The translations under genes were made by a program, and so were the position numbers. Under the pieces are notes generated by a model. It saw only the letters and a program-made list of their open reading frames with translations, made no database searches and had not been told where the DNA came from. Shown piece by piece: positions 33,549 to 41,902 of a stretch of DNA of 64,000 nucleotides (positions are counted from its first letter, which is position 1; the number at the start of each line of letters is the position of its first letter). The stretch is from NCBI RefSeq assembly GCF_009923995.1, contig NZ_RFSK01000004.1:1-64000 (forward strand), read 5' to 3'. The stretch is from Janthinobacterium sp. (lineage in GTDB: Bacteria; Pseudomonadota; Gammaproteobacteria; Burkholderiales; Burkholderiaceae_D).

Positions 33549-33770
33549 CTACTCTTTTTCGGCTGCAGGGCTTGCCGTGCCGCAGCGCTGGCAGAGGCAG
33601 GCTTTTCCCCGCAGCGCCGCCGGCACGCGGGCGCGGGCGGCCGCATCGATGGGCTGCACCCGGCACCAGCATGGCGTGGCGAAGCTGCCCGACAGTGCCG
33701 GCGCGCAGCCGTTCGGGCCGCCGCACAGGGGGCAGTGGCGGGCCGGAAGGGGGAGGTTGATCGCAGGCAT
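33549..33770 (-). CDS. Cysteine-rich CWC family protein
   Basis: The 73-residue protein has the spacing of the cysteine-rich CWC family: CPLCGGPNGCA, then PCWCRVQPID, then CLCQRCG, likely a zinc-binding module. Function is unknown. It lies 3 bp after the acyltransferase stop and 17 bp before the TssA-like gene on the same strand, so the three are probably co-transcribed. Confidence 0.85.
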   Translation of the reverse strand: MPAINLPLPARHCPLCGGPNGCAPALSGSFATPCWCRVQPIDAAARARVPAALRGKACLCQRCGTASPAAEKE

Positions 33771-33773
33771 CGC

Positions 33774-34898
33774 CTATTGTACCGGGACGGGCGCTGCCGC
33801 GGCGCGGCGCCGGAAGCGGCGGCGGATCGCGGCGTTGGCCGGCCCGGAGACCCGGCGGGCCACGAGCGCCGCCGCCAGCGCCGTCGCGGCCAGGAAGAGC
33901 GCCAGCCACGGCAGGCGTTCCCCGTAGCCCAGGCCCGCCTTGTCGACCACGTTGCGCATGGCGGCCAGCACGATGATGTGGAACAAATACAGTTCGTAGC
34001 TGTGGCGGCCCAGCCATTGCAGCGGACCGGACCGGCCCTGGCCGGCCGCCGGCGCCGCCGTGGCGCCGACGATGAAGGCGGCGCTGGCCAGGGCGATCCA
34101 CGTAAAGCCGAAGACCTCGTGGCCGCCGATGCCGCGCACGTACAGGCAGGCCAGGGCCAGGCCCGCCGCCCCGCGCAAGCCCTGGCCGGCGCGCGCGCCC
34201 GGCTGCCAATGCCGCGTCAGCAGGGCGGTCAGGCAGCCGATGGCGATGGCGTCGAAGCAGGCAAGGTAGCCGTACATGAAGGCTATCTCGTTGTCCGCGT
34301 GGAGGTTGCGGTAGACGGGCCCGGCCACGATGGCGGCGCCGCACAGCAGCATGAACGCCTGCCGCCGGCGCAGCAGCCGGCACGACAGGGGCAGCAGCAG
34401 ATAGAACATTTCCTCGACGGACAGCGACCAGTACACATTGAGGCAGTAATTGAAATAGCCGGCGCTCTGCATCAGCACGTTGTGCCAGAAGGTCAGCACG
34501 GAAGCGACGGCGATGATGAAATAGCTGGCGGGCAAGTCCTTGCCGCCATCGCCATTGCTAAAGAAGGGCACGTCGAGCACGCCCAGCAGCACGATGATGG
34601 ACAGGGCCAGCAGCAGCGCAGGCAGCAGGCGGGCGATGCGGTAAACATAGAACGCGGCCAGGTCGATGCGCGCCAGGTCGCCCCAGCGCTGCAGCGAGGT
34701 CGACGTGATCAGGTAGCCGGAAATGACGAAAAACATGGTCACGCCGTAATTGCCCTGGTAGGCGGCCCGCAGCAGCCAGGCGGGCAGGACTTCAAGCGGG
34801 CTGTTCTTCAGGCCGTAGGCGAGGGCGAAGTGCAGCAGCAGCACGCCCAGGATGGCGGCGCCACGCAGGGCGTCGATATGGCGGTTCCGGGTATTCAA
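33774..34898 (-). CDS. Acyltransferase 3 family membrane protein (OafA/YrhL-like)
   Basis: The 374-residue integral membrane protein begins HIDALRGAAILGVLLLHF, the signature of acyltransferase 3 proteins with the catalytic His and Arg, and has about ten hydrophobic helices, with the VYWSLSVEEMFYLLLP block diagnostic for the family. These enzymes O-acylate surface polysaccharides or other envelope molecules. TTG at 34898 is chosen because AGGAA lies five bases upstream; another TTG 33 bp further up is possible and no ATG fits. Confidence 0.85.
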   Translation of the reverse strand: MNTRNRHIDALRGAAILGVLLLHFALAYGLKNSPLEVLPAWLLRAAYQGNYGVTMFFVISGYLITSTSLQRWGDLARIDLAAFYVYRIARLLPALLLALSIIVLLGVLDVPFFSNGDGGKDLPASYFIIAVASVLTFWHNVLMQSAGYFNYCLNVYWSLSVEEMFYLLLPLSCRLLRRRQAFMLLCGAAIVAGPVYRNLHADNEIAFMYGYLACFDAIAIGCLTALLTRHWQPGARAGQGLRGAAGLALACLYVRGIGGHEVFGFTWIALASAAFIVGATAAPAAGQGRSGPLQWLGRHSYELYLFHIIVLAAMRNVVDKAGLGYGERLPWLALFLAATALAAALVARRVSGPANAAIRRRFRRRAAAAPVPVQ

Positions 34899-35154
34899 TG
34901 CGATTCCTGATGTTGGCGACTGATGGGGCAATTATGCGACGGATGTCGCGCACAGGTCAATGATTTTGAAGATAAGGGACGCGCGATACCGTAATGGAAC
35001 GGGGGCGGGAAGGCTTGCGTGTATGATATTGCCGAACAGAATTGTTGGGCATCTGTCATCTTGCGGGCCCATTTTGGGGCCTGCCGGCCCCACGGCTCTG
35101 CGTGCACGATTGCGTGTTGTCACGATGCCCGGCCCACAGTGAAAGGTAATGACG

Positions 35155-36660
35155 ATGTATAAGACAGTGCGCGACATGTTCCTGCATTTCAAGGAAGCCG
35201 TCCCCTTCCGGCTCGTGCCGGCCCTCATCTGCACGGTCTTGCTGGTCAGCATGCTCTTGCTGCCCGCGCCGGACGGCCTGACGCCCAAGGCCTGGGGCCT
35301 GGTGGCGATCTTCCTCACCACCATCCTGGCGATCATTTTGAAGGTCATGCCCATCGGCGTGATGGCCATGATGGCCATCGTCATCGTCTCGCTGTCGCAG
35401 GTGACGTCCACCTCGTCCAAGGGCGCCATCACGGATGCGCTCAGCAGTTTTTCGAATCCCCTGATCTGGCTCATCGTCGTGGCCATCCTGATCTCGCGCG
35501 GCCTGAAGAAGACGGGGCTGGGCAGCCGCATCGGCCTGCTGTTCATCTCGCTGCTGGGCAAACGCACCATGGGCATCGGCTACGGCCTGGCCATCTGCGA
35601 ACTGGTGCTGGCGCCATTTACGCCGAGTAACACGGCACGGGGCGGCGGCATCGTCCACCCCGTCATGAAATCCATCGCCAACGCCTTCGATTCGGACCCG
35701 GCCAAGGGCACGGAAGGCAAGGTGGGCACCTATCTGGCCCTCGTCAACTACCATGCCAACCCGATCACCTCGGCCATGTTCCTCACGGCCACGGCGCCCA
35801 ACCCGCTGGTGGTCGACTTCGTGGCCAAGGCCAGCGGCCAGAGTTTCCACCTGACGTGGACCACCTGGGCCCTGTGCATGCTGCTGCCGGGCCTCGTCTG
35901 CCTGCTGGTGATGCCCCTGATTATCTACTGGCTGTCGCCGCCGCAGCTCAAGGCCACGCCGGACGCCGTCACCTACGCCAAGGCGGAGCTGAAAGGCATG
36001 GGCCCGCTGTCGCCGTCGGAAAAAGTCATGCTGGGCACGTTCGCCCTGCTGTTATTGCTGTGGGCCAACGTGCCGGCCATGCTGTTCGGTCCCGCGTTTT
36101 CCCTCGATGCGACGGTGGTCGCCTTCGTCGGCTTGTTCGTGCTGATCATCACCGGCACCATCGACTGGGACGACGTGCTGTCGGAAAAAAGCGCCTGGGA
36201 CACCCTCGTGTGGTTCGGCGCCCTCGTGATGATGGCCGAGCAGCTGAACAAGACGGGCGTGATCGCCTGGTTCTCGGCCGGCATGAAGGGCGCCATCGTC
36301 GCCAGCGGCATGGACTGGCTGCCGATCGCCGGCGTCCTGGTGCTGGTGTTTGTCTTTTCACATTACTTTTTTGCCAGCACGACGGCCCACATCAGCGCCA
36401 TGCTGCTGGCCTTCCTGACCGTCGGCCTGCACCTGATCCCCGCCGCCTACCACGTGCCCTTCATGCTGATGATGACGGCCGGCTCGGCCATCATGATGAC
36501 CCTGACCCATTACGCGACGGGTACCTCGCCCATCATCTTCGGCAGCGGTTTCGTCACCATGGGCAACTGGTGGCGGGTCGGCTTCATCATGTGCGTGGTG
36601 GAACTGCTGATCTTTGCCGTCGTCGGCACGACGTGGTGGAAGGTGCTGGGCTACTGGTAA
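35155..36660 (+). CDS. DASS family dicarboxylate:anion/cation symporter (CitT-like)
   Basis: The 501-residue protein has about 12 hydrophobic segments and the two SNT-type substrate motifs of the divalent anion:sodium symporter family: APFTPSNTARGGG in the first half and the equivalent region ATGTSPIIFGSG in the second. Likely substrates are succinate, malate, citrate or tartrate. ATG at 35155 is preferred over 35149 since AAAGG lies at normal distance from it. It has a 256-bp divergent promoter region shared with the acyltransferase gene. Confidence 0.88.
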   Translation: MYKTVRDMFLHFKEAVPFRLVPALICTVLLVSMLLLPAPDGLTPKAWGLVAIFLTTILAIILKVMPIGVMAMMAIVIVSLSQVTSTSSKGAITDALSSFSNPLIWLIVVAILISRGLKKTGLGSRIGLLFISLLGKRTMGIGYGLAICELVLAPFTPSNTARGGGIVHPVMKSIANAFDSDPAKGTEGKVGTYLALVNYHANPITSAMFLTATAPNPLVVDFVAKASGQSFHLTWTTWALCMLLPGLVCLLVMPLIIYWLSPPQLKATPDAVTYAKAELKGMGPLSPSEKVMLGTFALLLLLWANVPAMLFGPAFSLDATVVAFVGLFVLIITGTIDWDDVLSEKSAWDTLVWFGALVMMAEQLNKTGVIAWFSAGMKGAIVASGMDWLPIAGVLVLVFVFSHYFFASTTAHISAMLLAFLTVGLHLIPAAYHVPFMLMMTAGSAIMMTLTHYATGTSPIIFGSGFVTMGNWWRVGFIMCVVELLIFAVVGTTWWKVLGYW

Positions 36661-36663
36661 GAG

Positions 36664-36706
36664 GGCATGCTGCAGCTGGCCGCCAGGCAGTGCGCCAGCG
36701 CATGCC
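36664..36706. other. Hairpin between convergent DASS and eCIS genes
   Basis: The ends GGCATGC and GCATGCC and inner GCTGGC/GCCAGC arms form a bulged stem in the 50-bp space between the two convergent stops. There is no T tract on either strand; it may still block read-through. Confidence 0.4.
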
Positions 36707-36710
36707 GCTC

Positions 36711-38075
36711 TCAGCGGTGCATATAGTGGCCATCCTTCTGCAGTTCGTGCTTGACCCCCGTCATGATGTCGGCCAGGCCCACGATGGCCGGTTCGCCCCG
36801 CAGCAGGGCGCGCAGGCAGGCGTGGCGCAGGACGTTGATGATGGCGCCGCCCGCCAGCGCATATTGCCCGGCCAGCGCGTGGAAATCCACTTCCGGCGCC
36901 ACGGCCACGCCATGGAACAGCTTTTGCCACAGGCTCAGGCGCGCGCCGGCGTCGGGCATGGGGAACAGCACGGTGCTCTGGAAGCGGCGCGCGAAGGCGT
37001 CGTCCATGTGGCCATGCTGGTTGGTCGACAGGATCACCATGCCGGGAAAGTCTTCCAGGCGCTGCAGCAGGTAGGCGATCTGCTGGTTGGCCGAGCGGTC
37101 GTTCGAGGTATGCGCTTCCGTGCGGCGCCCGAACAGGGCCTCGGCCTCGTCAAAGAAGAGGATCCAGTTCTGGTCCTGCGCCCGGTCGAACAGGCTTGCA
37201 AGGTTCTTTTCCGTCTCGCCTATCCACTTCGAGACGATGCGCGACAGGTCGACCCGGTACACGGGCACGCCGTGGTGCTTGCCCAGCAGGCTGGCCGTCA
37301 GGGTCTTGCCCGTGCCCGGCAAGCCGTGGAACAGGCAGCGGTAGCCGGGCTTGAGGCGCCGCGACAGCCCCCAGTCTTCCAGCAGGGTGCGGCCATGGCA
37401 CATCCAGGCGTTGATCATCTCGATCTGCTCGCGCGTGACGGCGTCGAGCACCAGGTCGTCCCACTCCAGCGGCGTGGCGATGCGCTCGGCGGAAAAATCG
37501 TCGGGCGCCGCGCCGTCGGCGTCGGCACCGTGCAGCAGGATGGCCTGGTATTCCCGCGACAGGCGCAGCGCGGCGGCCGTGGACGGCTCGCCGGCGGGCG
37601 GCGCATCGAATTCCAGCACGCGCGCCGTGCGCAGCGCGTGGCGCGGCCCGAACAGGGCTTGCAGCTCCAGCCGCCGGGCCAGGCTGGTGCCCGCCAGCAG
37701 GAACATGGCCGTTTCCAGCGTCGGCAGGAAGCCCGTGTGCACCTGCGCGGTGACGCCGCCAAATTCGCTGAAGCGCCGCCCCGTCGCCTGGTTCTGCAGC
37801 TGGAAGCTGTCGAGCAGTTCCGGCGCCAGATGCGGCGCCATGGCCAGCATCAGCAGCAGCCGCGCATCGGGATCGAGGCCCAGGCGCCGCAGCAGCCGCG
37901 CGTAGGGGCCGGGCGCATCGGCGACAGGCGGCGGCCGGGGTGCGGCGGCGGGCGCTCCGGGCGCATAGCGCAGGGAGAACTGCCGTTCGATGACTTCGCG
38001 CAGCCAGGCCAGTTCGCGTTCCAGCACGCCCGCGTGGCCGGCCAGGCGGGCGCCGGGGATGGACTTGTCTACCAT
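36711..38075 (-). CDS. eCIS AAA+ ATPase (Afp15/Pvc15-like)
   Basis: The 454-residue protein has a helical N-terminal region with the LLRRLGLDPDARLLLMLAMA segment and a C-terminal AAA+ domain: Walker A HGLPGTGKT (about 249-257), Walker B ILFFDEAEALF (about 303-313), sensor STNQH and arginine finger region FARRFQSTV. In Afp/PVC systems this ATPase helps assembly and cargo loading. The ATG at 38075 overlaps the tape-measure stop by seven bases. It is the last gene of the eCIS operon. Confidence 0.92.
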   Translation of the reverse strand: MVDKSIPGARLAGHAGVLERELAWLREVIERQFSLRYAPGAPAAAPRPPPVADAPGPYARLLRRLGLDPDARLLLMLAMAPHLAPELLDSFQLQNQATGRRFSEFGGVTAQVHTGFLPTLETAMFLLAGTSLARRLELQALFGPRHALRTARVLEFDAPPAGEPSTAAALRLSREYQAILLHGADADGAAPDDFSAERIATPLEWDDLVLDAVTREQIEMINAWMCHGRTLLEDWGLSRRLKPGYRCLFHGLPGTGKTLTASLLGKHHGVPVYRVDLSRIVSKWIGETEKNLASLFDRAQDQNWILFFDEAEALFGRRTEAHTSNDRSANQQIAYLLQRLEDFPGMVILSTNQHGHMDDAFARRFQSTVLFPMPDAGARLSLWQKLFHGVAVAPEVDFHALAGQYALAGGAIINVLRHACLRALLRGEPAIVGLADIMTGVKHELQKDGHYMHR

Positions 38076-41000
38076 GTGACGGCGAGCTCCCTGGGCATCC
38101 ATGGGTGAAAGATGACGGCAAAGCCCCAGGGAATCTGGTCGACCAGCACGTCTACCGTCTTGCGCGAGACCGTCAGGGTCCACTTGCCGTCGCGCCGTTC
38201 GAGGCGTCCGTCGCGCTGCAGGAAGGTTTCGCGCAGGCCCGCCACCGAGGTGTTGCCGATGCTGGACCAGTTGCCCTTGACGGCGGCGAGCAGCTGGTGG
38301 CACTGTTCCAGCTGCTCCGCCTGCGGCACCCAGCCGCGCGCCACCGGCGTGTCCAGCTCCAGCCCGCACAACAGCTTGTTCAGCGCCAGCGCCGGTTCCG
38401 GCGCATCGTAATTGCCCGTGGCCAGGTATTCCAGCAGGTGCACGGCGCACGTGGCGTCGTCCGTGCCGCGGATGCGCGCGGCGCCGTCGCCATCCGTGCT
38501 CAGCAGGCCCAGCAGGCGGAACAGTTGCGGCAGGAAGGGGTGCAGCAGCACCAGGCCGGCATTCGCCACGTAGATGCGCTCGCCATCCTGCGCCCCGGCC
38601 GGCGCGGCGGAACGGGCGGGCGGCCACACCGGTGCCTGGCGCGCGGCGGCGGCAGGCGGGGCGGCCGCTTGCCTGGCTTGCTCCGGCTGCCCGCGCAGGG
38701 CGGCGCCCAGGTGGGCATAGCCGCCCTGGCTGGCCAGCCATTGCGCCTGCTGCCGCAGGCGGCCTTCCTGGCCAGGGGCCGGCGCCAGCCGCTCCAGCAG
38801 GCGCGCCGCGATGGCGCGCTGCGCGGGCGGCGTGCCCTGGGCCAGCGCGTCCAGCATGGCCGTCCACAGTTGCGTCGCGGGATGGCGGGCCGACGCGGGC
38901 GGCGCCGTCTGCCGCCAGGCGGCCAGCAGCACGGTTTTCAGGTCCAGCATGAAGCGCGCCAGCGACGGGGCCAGCCGGTACAGCAGGCGCGCGAGGATTT
39001 CCTCGGGCAGGGCGGCGATCCAGCGCTGCCGCACGGCCGGCCGGGTCAGGCCGGCGAGCAGGGCGGCGCGCAGCGGGGCGCTGTCCTGCGCCAGCAGGCC
39101 GGCCAGGTCGCGCAGGGCGCGCGGGTGCGGCGGCACCGTGTCCGCGGGCGCGGCGCCCGCCAGCCAGGCCAGCAGCGCTTGCGTCGCGTCAGCGCCGGAC
39201 GGGGCCGGCGGCGGCGCCGTGGCGGCCGGGGGCGCCGGCGCGGGGGCAGGCATGGCCAGGCGCGCCAGGTCCAGCGGCGCCCCCAGCATGGCGGCCGCCG
39301 CCGCGCGGATGCGCAGCTCGGCCAGTTCCCCGGCGTCGCATCCCGCGGCCAGGCCCGCCAGCGGGCCGCCGGGCGTCAGCACCCAGGGCGCCAGGCGGCC
39401 CAGCAGCTCCAGCGCGGCATCGGCTTCCAGCTGGTGGTACAGGCGGCGCAGGCGCCACGCGCCCAGCTCCGCCGGCCCATCGCCATGTTCCAGCAGAGCG
39501 TGCAATTCCGCCAGGGGCCAGCTGCGCAAGCCGGCCAGCAGGGTGTCGGCCCGCGTGCCGTCGGCGGCCCACCAGGGCAGCACGCCGTGGTCCAGCCAGT
39601 GCCGCAGCAGGGCGGGCTGGTCCAGGCGCTGCGCGGGCCAGGCGGCGGCCCCGCCGGCGTCCAGCGCCTCGCCGCGCCAGGCGGCGGCCAGCACCTGGCG
39701 CCAGGCCGAGGCCATGCTGGCACCGGGCAATTCGGACAGGGCCTCGGCCCAGCGCGCCGCGTGCGGGGCCTGGCCCGGCAGCAGGCTGTGCACCACTTCT
39801 TCCGGCAGCATCCAGTCGAGCAGGCGCTGGGTCAGGGCATCGGTATCGCCCGATTCGGCCACCAGCAGCCGCCGCAGCAGCGCCGCAAAGCCCTGCGGGT
39901 GGGCGGCGGCCAGCGCGCACAGGCCGGCGCCCCCCTGCTGCGGCTGGCCGCTGCGCAGGTAGCGCTCGGCCAGCGCCAGTGCCGCTTCCGGCGTGACGGC
40001 GGCCGCGCCGGCCGGCAGCGGGGACGGCGCGGCCTCGCCGGCCAGCGTGGCCAGCACCTCGCGCAGGGCGGCATGGGGCGCCGGCGGCGTGACGGCCGCG
40101 CCAGGGCGCAGCAGCTCGCCCAGCCCGGCCAGGGACAGTCTTGTTGCCCCGGCCAGCGCCTGCAGGACGTGCCGCAGCCACAGGCGGCGGTCGTAGGCCT
40201 GCCCGGCCGCATCCAGGGCCAGCAGGGCGTGCAGGGCCAGGGCGGGGATGCGCCCGGCCAGCGCCGCGCCTCCTCCTGCCGCGTCCGTCTGCCAGCCCCG
40301 TGCCAGCTGTACCAGGGCGGCGATGTCGTCCAGCACCGCTGCCGCGTGCCGCGCGTCGATGGCGGCGGCCAGGTCGGCAAGCTGGGCCGGGGTGCAGCAG
40401 CCGATGAGGGCGATGGCCCGGGCGCTGTCGGCGCCGTGGGCGCGCAGGCGCGCCAGCAAGGCGTGCGCCGGCCCGGCGTGCCCGGACGCCTCCGCGCCTG
40501 GCGGCCCCAGCTCGTCGACCAGCTGGGCCAGGCCCTCGGGCAGGGAGCTGGACAGGGGGACGCGGGCGCGCAACTCGTCCAGGGCGGCGGCAAAGCTGTC
40601 GAGCAGGAAGCGGTAGCTGACGCCGGCCGCCTCGGCCAGGCCAAGCATGGTGCGGCGCAGCCAGCTGATGCGGTTGAATTGCGAGCCCGCTTCCAGCAGC
40701 AGGTAGCGCAGCGCCATCAGGCGCACCTGGAGTTCGAAGCCCTCCTGGCTGAGGTTCAGGCGGGGGCGCTGCCGGTGCAGCAGCGCCAGGTGTTCGACGT
40801 GGGCGAGGATCAGCGCCGCGTGCAGGGGCTGCAGCTGCCGCACCACGGCGGCGAAGACGGGCGCCGGCATGGCACCGACGAGCTGCGCCAGGGCGGCGGG
40901 GTCGGCCGCGTGCAGCAGCTGCAGCAGGGGCGCCAGTTCGCCCTGCTGCGCGCGCGACAGGGCATCGCCGGCGGGGCCGGGCGCGGGCGTCCCTGCCGCG

Positions 41001-41902
41001 GGCGGCGCCACGGCGAGCGCGGCCAGCAATTCGTCGAGCGTGCCCAGCAGGGAGCCGGCCAGGGGCTGGCTGGCCCGCGTGCGCTCGGCCGCCGCGTGCA
41101 GCAGGCCTAGCAGGGTAGCGTAGGCGATCCCTTCGGCCCGCGCCACGCCGTCGAGCAGGAAGGCGAGGTAGGTGCGGCGGTTGAACTGGCTGCCGGGATC
41201 GTGCAGCAGGTAGGTCAGCGTCAGCACGGACAGGGCCCGCTCCAGTGCCGGCTGCGCCAGGCGCAGCGCGGGCACCCGCGGCTGCAGCAGGCGCAGCCCG
41301 GCCAGGTAATCGAGGATCAGCGCCGCGTCGGCCGGCGCCAGCGCCCGCAGCAGGGCGGACCAGCCTTGCGCGCCGGCCTGCAGCACCAGCCTTTCCACGA
41401 GGCTGCGTTCGTGACCGCGCCGGCGCAGCATGGCGAGCAGGGCCGCCGGCTGTTCGCGGCACAGCTGCAGCAGGATGCGCGCCGGATCATAGGCGTGGCT
41501 GGCGCCGCGCGCGGGCAGCGTGCCGCCGGCCAGGTACGTCTCGAACTCGTCCAGCCGGGCGGCCGGCAGGGCGAGCGCCCGCGCCTGCGGACCGGGAGCG
41601 TGCATGGCCGCGCCGATGGCTTGCGCGAGGGCGGCGCGCAGCGCGCGCTCCAGGCGCGGCGCAAAATCTTGTTCCAGTGCATGGGCCGCGATGTCGCCCA
41701 GGTCCAGCTCGATGCGCTCGATGCGCAGCTGCACGCCGTCCGGGCACAGGGCATCGAACAGGGGGGCGAGCAGGCCGGGCAGGCGCTGCCAGGCCAGTTC
41801 CTCGGCCCGCGTGCGCAGCTGCAGGGCCGCGTCGAACGAGGCCGTATCGATGTCGAGGCGGATGCGCCCGACGTTGTGGTCGCCCTGTGGCAGCGTGCTC
41901 AT
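38069..41902 (-). CDS. eCIS tape measure protein (CIS_TMP, Afp14-like)
   Basis: The 1277-residue protein has the conserved N-terminal tape-measure region (GRIRLDIDTASFDAALQ and LRIERIELDLGDI) and the C-terminal region from about residue 1105 (IYVANAGLVLLHPFLPQLF, LLEYLATGNYDAPEPAL, and the NWSSIGNTSVAGLRETFL block). The middle is a long Ala/Leu-rich helical stretch with repeated ARLLERLAPAPG-like segments, whose length should set the length of the particle. The start overlaps the Afp12-like stop. Confidence 0.92.
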   Translation of the reverse strand: MSTLPQGDHNVGRIRLDIDTASFDAALQLRTRAEELAWQRLPGLLAPLFDALCPDGVQLRIERIELDLGDIAAHALEQDFAPRLERALRAALAQAIGAAMHAPGPQARALALPAARLDEFETYLAGGTLPARGASHAYDPARILLQLCREQPAALLAMLRRRGHERSLVERLVLQAGAQGWSALLRALAPADAALILDYLAGLRLLQPRVPALRLAQPALERALSVLTLTYLLHDPGSQFNRRTYLAFLLDGVARAEGIAYATLLGLLHAAAERTRASQPLAGSLLGTLDELLAALAVAPPAAGTPAPGPAGDALSRAQQGELAPLLQLLHAADPAALAQLVGAMPAPVFAAVVRQLQPLHAALILAHVEHLALLHRQRPRLNLSQEGFELQVRLMALRYLLLEAGSQFNRISWLRRTMLGLAEAAGVSYRFLLDSFAAALDELRARVPLSSSLPEGLAQLVDELGPPGAEASGHAGPAHALLARLRAHGADSARAIALIGCCTPAQLADLAAAIDARHAAAVLDDIAALVQLARGWQTDAAGGGAALAGRIPALALHALLALDAAGQAYDRRLWLRHVLQALAGATRLSLAGLGELLRPGAAVTPPAPHAALREVLATLAGEAAPSPLPAGAAAVTPEAALALAERYLRSGQPQQGGAGLCALAAAHPQGFAALLRRLLVAESGDTDALTQRLLDWMLPEEVVHSLLPGQAPHAARWAEALSELPGASMASAWRQVLAAAWRGEALDAGGAAAWPAQRLDQPALLRHWLDHGVLPWWAADGTRADTLLAGLRSWPLAELHALLEHGDGPAELGAWRLRRLYHQLEADAALELLGRLAPWVLTPGGPLAGLAAGCDAGELAELRIRAAAAAMLGAPLDLARLAMPAPAPAPPAATAPPPAPSGADATQALLAWLAGAAPADTVPPHPRALRDLAGLLAQDSAPLRAALLAGLTRPAVRQRWIAALPEEILARLLYRLAPSLARFMLDLKTVLLAAWRQTAPPASARHPATQLWTAMLDALAQGTPPAQRAIAARLLERLAPAPGQEGRLRQQAQWLASQGGYAHLGAALRGQPEQARQAAAPPAAAARQAPVWPPARSAAPAGAQDGERIYVANAGLVLLHPFLPQLFRLLGLLSTDGDGAARIRGTDDATCAVHLLEYLATGNYDAPEPALALNKLLCGLELDTPVARGWVPQAEQLEQCHQLLAAVKGNWSSIGNTSVAGLRETFLQRDGRLERRDGKWTLTVSRKTVDVLVDQIPWGFAVIFHPWMPRELAVTW

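Noticed and set aside
38105-41110. A 1001-codon open frame on the plus strand opposite the tape-measure gene
   Set aside because: It is a mirror frame caused by high GC content and third-position bias; composition is Gly/Arg/Gln-rich and the opposite strand has a clear eCIS protein.
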